A DNA stretch of 64,000 bases from Lepidonotus clava (lineage: Eukaryota > Annelida > Polychaeta > Phyllodocida > Polynoidae). Position numbers and translations under genes: made by a program. The stretch lies in contig OW387142.1 in assembly GCA_936440205.1 (NCBI GenBank), positions 15,714,736 through 15,778,735 of the forward strand. The letters run 5' to 3'. Below, one piece after another: positions 46,710 through 58,759 of this stretch. Below the pieces are notes generated by a model that saw only the letters and a program-made list of their open reading frames with translations, searched no databases and was not told where the DNA came from. Within the stretch, counting starts at the first letter, position 1. Every line of letters starts with the position of its first letter.

Positions 46710-47959
46710 AGTGTCCCTTGGATCCTTCTATTCTGAAATACATCAAAATATTTTTCTAAAACATCCCTGAAATCCTTTATCCTATAGTTTCTGTTTGTTT
46801 GATTGCCTGCTGCTAGCCTTTTATCAGAGAGTTTTAGCAACATACTCTATTTCTCTTATTCACGATCGAGTATCTTTCCCATATTTGACAATACCTCCTC
46901 TCTCTCAATGCTCAAAACATGTTCATTGAGAATCCTATATAACATTAAAAAAACATCTTGCTGAGTTGTCTTTCGAAACGCCTTATTTGATTAATCCAGA
47001 GGTTCATTACTGGGTATTGCCATAAAAACTTTCCATTAGCTTAAGGGGCTCATTACTAGTAAGTACATGCACCTGTGGAACCTATTATCAGAGGATGATT
47101 AGTGTACGCATTTTTATGGTTAATACGTTTTATTCACATAATTTTTATTGCAGCGCGAGTGGTATTACTTAAAGCCTCCTATGGCAGTTTTGTTGTACTA
47201 CTCTGAATAGCAATCTTTTGGGTATATCAGATAGCGGAGTTTGCAAAGACCAAAAATGCTATATTGAACTGTGAGGTTTTAATTTACTGGTCATTGTAAG
47301 AACGTATTATGTTTTGTAAGTTATTCCAGTATGCTAGCTCATAATATTCACAGTCTCCCTTCCAGTCTCGGCTTCAGGTCATCTCAGAATGAAGCTCGTC
47401 ATTGAGAGGTGACAATCACTTGTGTGAAAGGATAGTATTTATCAATCCAAACACGTTATTTTGTTGCTGTGCTCCCATTGACAATCACCGGTTCAAGAGG
47501 CTATTGTCTACTCAACCCAATATAGCCAACGCTCCTAACCTTCCTGCCTGATGGCCCACCAAATCACACAACAGAGTCTGCGGCCTTACTATACCTTATC
47601 TAAGGTGTTAGTTTTCTGCTTATGCATTACACTTTGCTGGTCTCAGCCCCCTGAACACTATTTTAGACCAGACCTATGACGTAGGCTTCACCCTCCACCC
47701 TCTGAAGAGAGACAGTCTTAGCCCTGAGCTTTCTTTGCAAGATTGCTAAAATTAACTAATGGACTGACACCCGTGTCAGTACAATATCAACAAACTGAGC
47801 CCTGTCGAAACCTGTGTTGCAATAATATTATAGTTAAAAAGGGGGTTGGGGGTGCACGCGGGGAGCTACTGTTATCGTATCTGTTTATTGTTAGTTTGAT
47901 ATATACAACAATAACCAGTACAGATATGCAGCATTTCACCTAACCAATACCTCCTGGCG
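46710..47959. other. AT-rich DNA, no gene seen
   Basis: No credible gene, island or mobile-element ends were found. Confidence 0.4.
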
Positions 47960-48182
47960 CCAACTTGAACCTTTTTGATTGACCTTAGTCACTGCTATAG
48001 GCACATGGGCATGTATCAGAGATACACCGTGTCCACATTGGTAGAGGTGGTAAGGCCTAGCTGCCACCTTGAATGAATCCTTTCTAATTGACTTCAGTCA
48101 ATGCTCTGGACCTTCATGGGGGTGTATCAGAGATATGATGTGTCCATATTGGTAGGGGTGATAAGGTCTAGCTCTACACTGA
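47960..48182. repeat. Tandem duplication of about 112 bp
   Basis: Two head-to-tail copies, the second starting near 48071. They share CTTGAA..TTTTTGATTGAC and later TGTATCAGAGATA..GTGTCC, ATTGGTAG and GGTCTAGCT-type words, with about one difference in five bases. No coding use is apparent. Confidence 0.7.
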
Positions 48183-48520
48183 TTCCCCGGCACGGTTTAT
48201 GACATAGGTTTATGCCTCTATAAGCCTGGGGTCATGACCCCCCGCCCCGTCCGACCCCTATCTATCAGGGCACGTGGCCAGTCAGCCTTAAAAACCGACA
48301 CACGCCCACACCCAGAGGCGGGGTAGTAAAGGTATGGGGTGCGAACTGTAAACCCAAAGTTTATGGGCGGATTTATCATGGACTCTTGGTTGATTTATAA
48401 GTTGGAGAGGATTTGGGAAAGGCGATCAGAGAAAAAGAAACTGTTTATCTTTTTGTTCCATGGCGACATCACTGTTGGTATACCTCTGGCTGGCCTACAG
48501 TGTCACATAAGTAAGTAATG
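48183..48520 (+). promoter_or_regulatory. Promoter-like stretch with a small open frame
   Basis: CCCCGCCCCG (GC box), CACGTGG and GAGGCGGGG lie at 48240-48325. Downstream, TTCCATGG at about 48460 opens a frame MATSLLVYLWLAYSVT, which looks like a signal peptide but stops at a TAA that directly precedes GTAAGT. If the GTAAGT is a donor, this would be a 5' untranslated exon carrying a 16-codon upstream frame. Evidence is thin. Confidence 0.25.
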
Positions 48521-48529
48521 ACTTCTCTC

Positions 48530-49500
48530 TTTTTGACAATGAAAGTTACTTCTACTTATAATACTGCACAATGGGACATCAATATATAAACAAAATTAAT
48601 AGTCTATGGCAGTACAGATGTTTTGTTCGTGTTTTAAAACAGAGAAAGACAAGTATATAAATCATGTCATTTGCGAATATGAAAGATGCGCCGCGTGTAC
48701 AATCAGCTGTGTAAATGACCGATGAAGCATTCTGGTGATTGCATGTTTGGCAATATCTAGGACCTGAAATGCATGAAGAAGAGATGAACAATTGTATTGG
48801 TATAGAGTAAATCGATCTACAGTAGGCCCGCTCCGTTCATATAACCAAGTTAACAGTCGGCTCCTAATACGAATATTGCAGGGACTTGGGGATCTAACGT
48901 TTCTCTAGTTGGCTCCACAGCCGCCCAAACTGAATCAGGTAGATCAAATCACACCATCTCCCATTGTTCCAGTGTGAAATCAATTTACTTCCTTCCGCCT
49001 CCACTCCGCGTTTTGCGATCTCGTATAATTTGCCGAAGTGGCAGCGGCGAACAGTAAATCAGAAGCATAAGAATCAGATATGCGACCTGCCTGATACCCA
49101 CACTTCTTAAACATTTCTAGAAATATCACCCATGTCCCAGTAAATCAGTAATTTCATCGCTATTTGAATAGCAATAGGTTAACGCCTCTTAAATCAAACA
49201 AAGCCTACAACCCAAACAAAACTCCTTTCCACAGTGTTTCACAGAGTTTACTTATTTCAATTCAGGAAATATTTGCTTTTTTCGCTGGCTAGGCGGCATA
49301 AATCAGATTCTAATCCGCTCCTACCTAATGGTGGCCCGTTGCCTTATTTCCTTATTTGTCGGGGCTCGTGGAGCTGTGTGTAAACTTGCTTTTGGCCCAG
49401 TTCCCCCTGTTCATAATAACGTCCTCCGGAAGCCCTAGATTGGTCCCAGTACTGCCGAGATTGAGGTGACCCTATTTATGGTGTGGAGCTGGATTAAGTG
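48530..49500. other. AT-rich DNA, no gene seen
   Basis: No gene-like frame or repeat was identified. Confidence 0.4.
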
Positions 49501-49535
49501 AATAAAGGACCGCCCGAATTACTGCTACAGTACGT

Positions 49536-49553
49536 GGGGGGGGGGGGGGGGGG
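49536..49553. repeat. Poly-G run
   Basis: Eighteen consecutive G. Directly after it GGTGCACCCATGTCACCC and GGTGCACCCACATCACCC occur about 60 bases apart, so a small duplicated unit or degraded element may surround it. Confidence 0.9.
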
Positions 49554-49699
49554 CTGGGTGCACCCATGTCACCCCCATACTGCTACTCCACGAAGACGGG
49601 GGTTCCAAACCCTCGGTGCACCCACATCACCCTCTGACAGATTGCATGTCCCCTACTCCACTAGTTTCTTTTTACTTCAATGAGTTTCATATTATAAAT

Positions 49700-52600
49700 A
49701 ATAAAATATAGAGTTACAGATTTTTTTTATTTCCAATAATTAGTGCAACAATTAAGAATATTGGCTATAGCAAGAGCAACAACATTAGTGCAATTGTACG
49801 TTTCTTTTTTTAGAATTCAACATGATTATGTTCCCCAAAGTATCAAAAATGGAACTGCCATGAGAATGACTGGGCTTTCTGAGGTCTTAAGTGAAATACA
49901 CCTCCTGTCAGAGACTTGCTTCTATAGGCCTACATGTAATTGTTTTAGTGCAATTACCGTTAAGCTGAATCCTTAGTTTCACATTAGAACGAGGTGTAAA
50001 TTATAAATAAAGATAAGGAACCCAACCCCGAATGGTGGTACCCATTTTAAATATAGATGTAATGACTATGTGAGGCTTCACTACTGTCCTTTCAATGCTG
50101 TTTGCAATTAGCCAATATGCTTCAATTTCATGGTCATTTAGTGGAAATCGAATTAACCCCTTTGAAAATCAGATAATGTTGGTTAATATCCTTCCAGGAT
50201 AAAACTTCAGGCCATTTATCTGTTATCAACAGTGGCTCTTTATCTAGAATTAGAACTTAAATTTAACTTTTGGTGAAGCGGACAAGATGTATGAATTTTA
50301 AAATTGTTACATCATGGTATATACTTTCAGCCAGAATACTCTTTTTTCTCCTAGGACTATAGTTTAGATTTGCACAGTTTGCAAGGTATGCCGGTATTTA
50401 GAATGGCGACTACGTATCGGGGGTGAAATAATATCTTTGATTCAATGAAAGTATAGCTGGCCATGAATATACTTTTTATGTTCGCAATATACTATGCACT
50501 CGAAAAGAAGGAAAGGTGAATGAACGGTATAAAACGTTGATAAAATTGCCATTTCCCTGTGGCATAACCTTCACACATAATAATGACACCTTTTCATGCA
50601 CCGTCATTCTTACAAAATTAATCTACCATACTCACAATTGTGAGTAAGTTCACTTTCATGTTAACTTTCACACGTTCTCAAGTTTGTACTTGTTATCTCC
50701 AAGTAACATAAAGGTAAGTTGGCTGTTGAGGTTCAGCCACCTGTGTCTCTATAAGTGCTCCCGAGTGGACTCTATCAACATACCTGGTTGGTCCAGTGGT
50801 TGTTACCCGTGTTGACCCCAGTCAGTCACTAAAGGTAGTGGTGTGTACACGTACATGTTACCGAGTGTATGCATGGGTGCGTGTTTCTCAGTTTAAAACT
50901 TACGACGCTATTCATATCATATGGCAGTTATTAAACAGAATCAAGAAAGAATGAACAGCTCTACTAGTACTGTGAGCACTGTGAAGTAGAAGAGGAATTG
51001 CGAGCTACTACACAATACATGTACACACACACTCTCACACGGTACTATGGTACTGGTTGATATGGGTCTGTAGGTTACCTTTTTAGTAGTTGGAGTAAGT
51101 AAATGTTGGTGTGTCATTTTCTCAATGAAGGTGAGAACAATTGACGTGCATTTATTGTTAAAAGGTCCATAGAAGAAGTATGACCAAAAGCTATATTATC
51201 AAGTTCAATATTATGAGTGTATTTTGTGATTATATCTTAATACTTTCCTAAAGGGATATTTATAGAAACTGACAACCCCGACACGTATGTCCATATGTAA
51301 ACTCATTTATTTTCAAGGCTCAATAATGTTGACCTTTATTTGGTCCCAATGACTGGTTGCCATAAAACTAACCTTAACCTTTAAGTATTGTTGGTTAGGC
51401 TCATGTATAAACCAGGCTTTAGGAAGATTGATTCATATCATATGTATACTAAGCAGAAATGTAACGTAAAACATAAGGACATTCTTGAATCACCGGACTC
51501 TCGAAGTCCAGCAGTTAAACACATATTTTCTATTTAGTTGTGTGAGTGAGATTGCTTGGCCTCGATAATTTAATATCAAGCTATCATTGGTTCCTTCCAT
51601 TCCTGACACAGCTTATGAAGTCAATAGCCCTATCTCTTGGGAGGCTGCGTAGCTAATTTAGAAGTTTGCATCACCTGCATATTCAAATGTATGCCCTTCT
51701 TATAAAAAAGACCTGCCAAAGAGTTGATGGATCACTGCATGTTATAACCCTGACAAAGAACTATTTCTCCAGCATGCTCTACACCAAAGTCCCTGGAAGC
51801 TTATTGATGATAAGTTTTTTATGCAAGGAATGCCATTGCCTTGCCCTGGCGAATGCATGATTTCTAAATAAACAGGAAAGAATTTATGTAGGTTATTGAA
51901 ACCACAAGCTAAGCTACCGACCTACTACTTTCTGAGAGACTGTTTGAATGTTTCTGTAACAAAGTTATTACGTTCTGGGCACTACGAACGGTTGCGATCT
52001 ATAGTTATAGGTATTTATAATCGATAACCTAGTGGTATCGAAAGTCAAAATTTGTGTGTTTTTTTGAAAGAGGGCTTTTGGGTATTATAGGTATCAACAT
52101 ATACATTTTAAGATAGCAAGTCAAAAACATCGAATGACCTCTTATCAAACTAATAATGTTCATGTCTAGACTACCCCTGGCTATAAGGTGAACCAAATGC
52201 ACCAAACATGCAATAAGTACACCTAGCTTGAATCAACATCGACGTGTTGCTTACACAGCTTAACAACAAAATATCAAATTACCATACTATTGATGTCCTA
52301 GCTACGCAAATACGGTCTATGGACAACGTAAAATGCAGTATATGCTAAAGCTTTATTATGTCAAAGGGGGCATTATTCAGCTAGATACATTGTTGGTAAT
52401 AACGATCGATACCTCAGTAAAACCTTTTGAAGCGTTACACCCGTATTTCATACCTTTCTGTATCTGTAGTCGGGAGAAATGAAATGCTTAGCCCATTGAC
52501 TTTCCAACTAATTACCCTTTACGGACCAGGCTCAGAATGCACATTGTACATGCGTTCGTTTTAAAATGCCATTATGTGCGAAATTTGGGACTATTCTGTA

Positions 52601-53220
52601 AATAGTATTAATGTGTCAGTATTCAGATGGAGGGCACACTTTTGCTTGCGAACACTATGGGTTCTAGATCATACCAATTATTAGTGTTAGGCTACCTGTC
52701 ACTATACACATAAACACCAACGCCCAGCCTGCTAATGAAGAGCTGTCCTTTGTAAACCTTGACCTAATTTATCCCCTCAGGCCCTTTTACTGAGCAGCTC
52801 ATTATAGACCTTTTGCAGACATGTCCACAGGACCACCCTTTAGTAATCAAAGTGCGTAACCTACCGCAATGGGACTTGAAATAAATATAAAAATACTGGA
52901 TCGCTTTTATATACGTATCTGGGATGTCTCTTCGAATCGTGAATAACAATAATTCATCCAAATCACCAATATGGCAGTCAGCCAAAATCGGGAGGCGTAG
53001 TACGCCTGCACAAAGTCTATACTTTGTTTACATCAGCAAACATACCTACTTGAGCAGCTCACCTGGGAGTATCTGAGGTGACAGGGCGGTAATATGCAAC
53101 AAAGGCCAGCAACTAGGTCTATACAGGTGTACTTCATTCCAGGGTCGGGTTATCAGTTGTGTCACCACTCAGATACGGGTAATGGGAGCGTGTTTGTGGT
53201 ACAGCATAAAGAGCTCTACT
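49700..53220. other. Long AT-rich stretch, two GAGCAGCTC sites
   Basis: No gene or mobile element was found. Exact GAGCAGCTC lies at 52792 and 53052, the second fused to a CACCTG E-box. A donor-like AAAG|GTAAGT lies near 50715, without a supporting frame. Confidence 0.4.
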
Positions 53221-53223
53221 GTT

Positions 53224-53377
53224 CAGTGGCGTAGCCAGAGGGTTCCTGGGTGTCTGGAACCCTCTTTGATTTCCAAAAATATAAGTAAAATACTAGGAAA
53301 CCTTGCCAAAAATTAAGTCAGAACCCGCTTAGATTTACCTGGAACCCCCTTTGACTTTAGGGCTGGCTACGACCCTG
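53224..53377. mobile_element. hAT-type MITE
   Basis: A 154 bp element begins CAGTGGCGTAGCCAGAGGG and ends, read in reverse, CAGGGTCGTAGCCAGCCC. CAGTGGCGTAGCCAG is a well-known style of hAT MITE tip in animals. CTGTT flanks both sides, a degraded or partial target duplication (hAT normally makes 8 bp). The interior is non-coding. Confidence 0.75.
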
Positions 53378-54069
53378 CTGTTTAATGTGTTGCATCGACC
53401 ATGGATTATGATTATAATGAGAGAAAAATATTACCGTCCATGAATTTCTTCGAGAAGTTCAACATAGTAACCAGAGCAGCGATCCCAATCGTGTTAGCGA
53501 AACTTTTTGGTCTTTTATGAAAAAAGGATACACGGCCACATATGTTTTGCTTACATACGTGTTGTATGAATTATGGTTTCTGTTTGCTATTGACACGAGA
53601 CGAAGACAAAGTTAGGCCTACGTGTGCACTTCTTTATCCCGAATATTTGCTGTAGCGTGATCTCATGCGAAGCCACTAATCATGACGCACTGATAGCCCA
53701 TATAACAAACATAATTTTCCCAATGTTTCTGTTTCTTAATATTACAGTAAACATAAGGAGCATGCTTGAGAGAGATTAAAATCAGGACTGAAAGGGAAAG
53801 AGAGTTAGCGATATCTTCTTATCTAGCAAAATAATTAAGATGATTATTCGTGCATATAATGTAACCTATTCACAACAAGGCATGGATGTGCCGTCCCAGA
53901 ACGTTAATAGAACGTCGCAAAACGTTATCGCTACATCTCTGCTTGGCTGAGAACCTCTTTATAATTTGAAGAATGGTTTCATGCATGTGATCATGATCTG
54001 TTCCTGTTAATCTACATCAGCTAGCTTAGATGAGTTTTTCCCTTTGCAAGGATGGTACAGGGACAAATC

Positions 54070-54130
54070 CAGGGGTGAGTCCAGGGGGCCCTGACTCCCC
54101 CCCCCCCCCCCCTTTTGTTGGGGACTTAAA
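54070..54130. mobile_element. hAT-like left end with poly-C run
   Basis: CAGGGACAAATCCAGGGG near 54058-54075 has the look of a hAT tip; it is followed by CCAGGGGGCCCTGACTC and 16 C (54097-54112). No matching right end was found, so this may be a truncated copy. Confidence 0.35.
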
Positions 54131-54234
54131 TTTGGCAAAGAGAAAATTATGTTGCACATGTGCAGGCAAATGCACGCTGTTTTAGAAATTAGTCTGTATG
54201 TAGACCTCCCTTTGCCCCTGTAAAACTACCTATA

Positions 54235-54582
54235 TTGATATCCTGGGTTGACTTTCCACTTTACCAGTTGACCAAACAGCCTCCTCCAGTGCAGGTTATA
54301 GAACAGCCTGGGTTTTGCTGGAAAAAGAGACAACTCCAACTCAATTTGCTGCACGTCTCACAACACGTCCCCTGGGAGCCCTATAATGAAAACGAAAAGA
54401 GAAATGTCATTGGGAACATAACCGGGGGGTTCCCAGGGTCCCGGGGGAATCCCCGTCTCCCCAGGCCCACAAATCACCAGACTATGAGCCGCCACATGAT
54501 AACTGAGGGATACTCTGCCAATACCAAGGATTTGGTTAGAGAGGATGGGGCTGATAAAATCATGGATTTTCTGCTACTCTAA
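54235..54582 (+). other. 115-codon open frame, probably not a gene
   Basis: The frame ISWVDFPLYQLTKQP... starts at an ATA/non-ATG codon and ends at a TAA at 54580. It crosses a GC-rich patch (54420-54475) full of GGGG and CCC words. Composition is fairly natural but there is no ATG until far inside, no motif and no splice signal of note. Confidence 0.15.
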
Positions 54583-54589
54583 AAGACAA

Positions 54590-55887
54590 AATGTTATTAT
54601 GAGATAAGAAGGGTAGGTCATAAAGCATAATATTTGTGAAGTCCTATGTACGTGTCTGGAGGAGAAGTATAAAAAGTTCTGTAGTCCGCGAATTATTAAT
54701 TTTGGTATGGATAGTATGAAACGTCTATACCTAGAAACCTTTAATTATGCCATCTGGGAGAACTCGTCGGGCAAATCACAAGTATAATACACAGACTATA
54801 GTTATAGGATAACCGCAAGGTTCTTTTGTCTTGTGTTAGTAATACACGAGATTATTATTCTTTTATAACTAATAGAAAGAGTACCTCCAGTTTTTGTATA
54901 GAATCCTTCTGATTTTGGAGACCTGCTTGTAAGCAAATTCAGCGTTTCCTAAAATGCAAACACTGATATTCGAGATCTGCTGTCCCACATTAATCAAAAG
55001 CTTACAACATATCATTTTCTTAAGAAAGTGATATGCACCTATGAATGAACCTTTCTTTTCAAACCCACTGTTACCAAAGTCTCCAGGAAAGCAGAGCAAG
55101 GCGTCATGTAGTTAGACATCTCACAGAGAGTGAAGGCCAAACATCCGCAGCGTAGATCTGTCACAAACCACAGCCTAGATGAGTCCCTCCGTCTGGTCTG
55201 CCTATCCCCCCTCTCACCCCCATCTTACTGACAGATGCGCTTCAGATAGGATTGTCAATATGGAGGGGACAAAAAACAAATGACTAATCAGCCTCAGGTA
55301 GCCGGCTGGGACATCTCCGGCTAGGACTGGTGCCTGGTAATAGCTTGGGGGGAATATAGGTATACAGGAGTTTTATCTGTTGAGCTGCCAGATGGAAGTG
55401 CTATCTGAAGGATTATTAGCACTCTCCCGGATGAATTTCGCTTGCTCTTTGTATTTGTTGTCATTGGATTAGTCATGTTTACCATGGCTATGAAATGGAA
55501 GAGAGCAACAGCATTAACAAGAATACTGCATAACAAAAATCAAAAGAATACACAATGAAAAAACATAGAACCTAAGGTTTTTCCACAGTGTCAGCTTCAA
55601 TGTGTTTTCATTGTATATTATCATCATCACCATATGACTGTTTTGTTCATTTTGTTCATTATCAGCGATATCTATCTAGTTAGAAATCTAATCTTTATTC
55701 ATTGCTCTCTCATAATCTAATGTGTTTTTATGGAGGAAGGGAAGAACGTGTTCAATTGGGGAGAGGCAAATTCTAATGCTATTAATTTAAAAGTTCTATT
55801 ACAACAAACATATGTGAAAATGTGCTTACATAATTATAATTTATCTCTGCAGCGGCTCTATGGTTGTATTTAACCGCTCGCACTGTC
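54590..55887. other. AT-rich DNA, no gene seen
   Basis: No credible frame, island or repeat was noted. Confidence 0.4.
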
Positions 55888-55895
55888 TGACCTCT

Positions 55896-56232
55896 GGGGT
55901 GCCAACCAAAACAAATCCACGATAATTCAGCTCCACAATACAATTAAATAGCAACGTTCACGAAATTTGTGATCGTGGGAATTAAGTGTATAACGATATT
56001 TCATTAATTTTTCTTTGCATTTCTTTCATTTTTTTTTAATTCTAAATTGTTCCAATGTCCTTCAGATACACATTTTATATGAATTTACACATATTGTGAA
56101 TGATTTTTTTTAATGATTTTTCACAAAATTGTGTGTCAAAATTTATCGTGATTTTTTCTGGATGGGAGTTTTGTATCGTGTCCCCCCATGATAAATTTTG
56201 ATGTATCGTGGAGAGTTTTTGGTTGGCACCCC
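55896..56232. mobile_element. hAT-like MITE with 8 bp target duplication
   Basis: The 337 bp element starts GGGGTGCCAACCAAAACAAA and ends, read in reverse, GGGGTGCCAACCAAAAACTC, a perfect 16-base inverted repeat. The flanks TGACCTCT (55888-55895) and TGACCTGT (56233-56240) agree at 7 of 8 bases. Such tips and target length fit hAT elements. The interior is AT-rich with repeated CACGATA/TATCGTG words and no transposase. Confidence 0.85.
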
Positions 56233-56299
56233 TGACCTGTCATATCAAATTGAGCATAAGAAAGCAAATTTAAAGCAAAGAACTGTAATATTATTAGTA

Positions 56300-58480
56300 T
56301 TCCCCTGCTAACAAATTGAGAGAGAAACAAAAGTGCTCACCGTAATCTAGTCACACACATATGAGAACAATTCTTAAGTTGGCATAAGAAAAATCAAGGC
56401 TAGAACAGTATCAGAGAATTTGGCTACTGAGTCGAGCCAACAACAATAGAACCTTTGCCACCTCCGGGAATCAGAGAGCATTTAAACCTCTACGTGCGTT
56501 TGCCTACCCCTTAAGCTGCGGTCAGACCAAAGATTAACCTTTAATCAGGGGAGGATAGATCAGCGGGTTTTGACTCAGGCTTAACGCCCTACAACAGATC
56601 ACTAATCCTCAATAGTCTGTACCCAGAAATGTTAATTTAATGCGGGTGGCCGCCGTGGGGCTTAAGTTTAAGGCTTGGGTTAAATCTTGTGGCCCAGGGG
56701 TGGCCTAAGGAAATAGGTCCAGGGGCTCAGACATTGAACCCCCTCGGAGCACCAAGGCTCAGGCTGGATTCAGAGCATTACGTGCCCACGGCGATAAACG
56801 TAGGTGAAGTAGGGTAGTTAAAATGAATTGTGTTTCATTTTACATTGTGGGAAAGAGCGTCTTCTTATAGAACGGTTACCATTGAAGGTGGTTAACTCGG
56901 GAAATTCACAGCAATACGAATTTTAGGTTTTATTTGTTATATTTGTCATATGGAATTATTTTTTGATAATATAACAACTATGCAGACTGGATCAGTATGT
57001 TCAGTATGTATCACAATAGTTCAGCTGCATTTGTTCATAAGAGACTTTTCGCTTTGATTAGAATTTTATGAAACACAAAATGCATGGGGCATTTCAGTCT
57101 TTTAAAGCTTAGAGTATTTTAACTAGCGCATGATGGCGTGACCGTAATGATCCTGTAAGTATGTAGCTCCTGATAGTTGCCACATCATTTCTATAATCAT
57201 TCGTGAAGGTAATTCAATGGTGGGATGGTGATGCTAGTGGTTGCAAGTATGGAACGCTCGTACTGGGGTCGGCTTAGCATAATCATAGAGATACATACAA
57301 TATGTCTATGCTATAATCAGCTAGTCTAAAAGATAAAAAAAAATACTATGTTCAACTCCTGATTACTCTCTCCATACTTGATAAAATGATTTTTTTTTAA
57401 ATGTTGTAAATGAATCGATCCTTCCCTTCCCAATAATTATACTACATAGGTAAGGTTTGACCTCTAAGACCTTTGTTTTGCAAAGAGCATTAAGTGTGCT
57501 AATATTCTGCATCTTTGCCAAGACAAGCTCAACGGCCGTGAAACTGTTTGTTCCAGGCAATCGGCAGAACGGCCTCCACTTAAAATATGACAGGTCCACA
57601 CTTAAGACATGACGGCGCGTTTGGGCTCAATGTCTGATGCCAAAAGATTGGCACTAGTAAGCCAAGAAAGGCAGACTAGGAAGTATGTAATCGGACCGGC
57701 TCCATGTTATTTTTACCAGACGTTATAGGGCCTACTTTCTGAGGTTATGGCGTTTCAGAGATCAATTTGTGATTATTGATTTATGATATGTATTGTTGAT
57801 TGGATATTTATAACAATTTTTGAATCGGCAATATTATAGGGTAAATGCAGAGGATTTTGTATTGCAAAAGATAAAAGTATGGAGTCATATTTAGGAGCAC
57901 ACTAAAATTGTACCCACTCGTGCCATTACTTTAAATGGTTTCTTCAATTATGGTCTCAACTGGAGAACAACGAAAACTGACAACAAGCCAAATTGTGCAT
58001 TTCCGTATAAATGAAGGTATAAGGACGAGGTCACATTTCGGAGCATATTGAATGGGTCTATATAATCATACATTATAAATGGAAAGAGGGCTTTTATTAA
58101 ACATAGAGATTTGAAGCCGATCTATCTCATTTTCCCAGATCGAATGATGCTTCCTCGAAAGTATTCACGAGTCAACAGCTCCTTGCATGTTGTATCAGTT
58201 GAGTATGATTATCGGATAGCTTTTTTTGCATTCGGCTTTTTGGAAATATGTGGCCTTCATAATTTTGTCACAAAGATCAGAAAACTGATCTTAACTACTC
58301 ATCAATACCTTAACTACTTGTCCTATGACACCATTCTTACGCCTAATAGCTCAAGAATCTCACCAAGTGGTTTAGAATAATTATTGATTTCAATATTTGT
58401 TTTGTATAGTGTACCTGTACCACGGAAAGTATGAAATCGAACCACTAAAATGTATATGAGTAAAGTTTTTGTTTGTTTCA
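56300..58480. other. AT-rich DNA, no gene seen
   Basis: A GC-richer patch at 56.5-56.8 kb shows no sites or frames worth calling. Otherwise nothing was found. Confidence 0.4.
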
Positions 58481-58493
58481 TACAGCCACCCTG

Positions 58494-58740
58494 ATCATTC
58501 ATCCCCACCCTTCCTGTAGCTATGCATATAGCGCTCCTCCCGTAGGATATGCCATGCCCTGGATGGGGGGTATATGAAGCAAACCTTGCCCCCATGACCG
58601 ACCAACCATGACGATGGCCACGTGGAGGGATGCCAGAAGGGGTCAAAGGTCGCCACGCCTCGCTGCACGGCCCAGGAGGAGGGGCATCCTTCATAGAGCA
58701 TTGGGTTCACATAAAGTACACTCATACCAGTAATATACAC
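58494..58740 (-). CDS. Possible terminal exon in a GC-rich island
   Basis: A minus-strand frame of 81 codons starts at an ATG (58738-58740), and its body has mostly G/C-ending codons and an unusual number of Trp, His and Pro (GCPSSWAVQRGVATFDPFW..., ending ...REERYMHSYRKGGDE). It ends with a TGA at 58495. A second frame is also open, and the plus strand carries CACGTG and a nuclear-receptor-like DR1 in the same bases, so this may be a regulatory island and not a coding exon. No family is recognised. Confidence 0.22.
58639..58652 (+). promoter_or_regulatory. DR1 nuclear-receptor site
   Basis: GGGGTCAAAGGTCG consists of two AGGTCA-like half sites one base apart, the arrangement bound by HNF4, RXR heterodimers and COUP-TF. 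A CACGTG E-box lies about 20 bases upstream. Confidence 0.4.
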
Positions 58741-58759
58741 ATTTCCCTTTCTTTACTGG

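Noticed and set aside
57230-57275. tRNA-like stretch with GGTTGCAAGTATGGAACGCTC
   Set aside because: No B box GGTTCGAAT and no cloverleaf pairing could be found.
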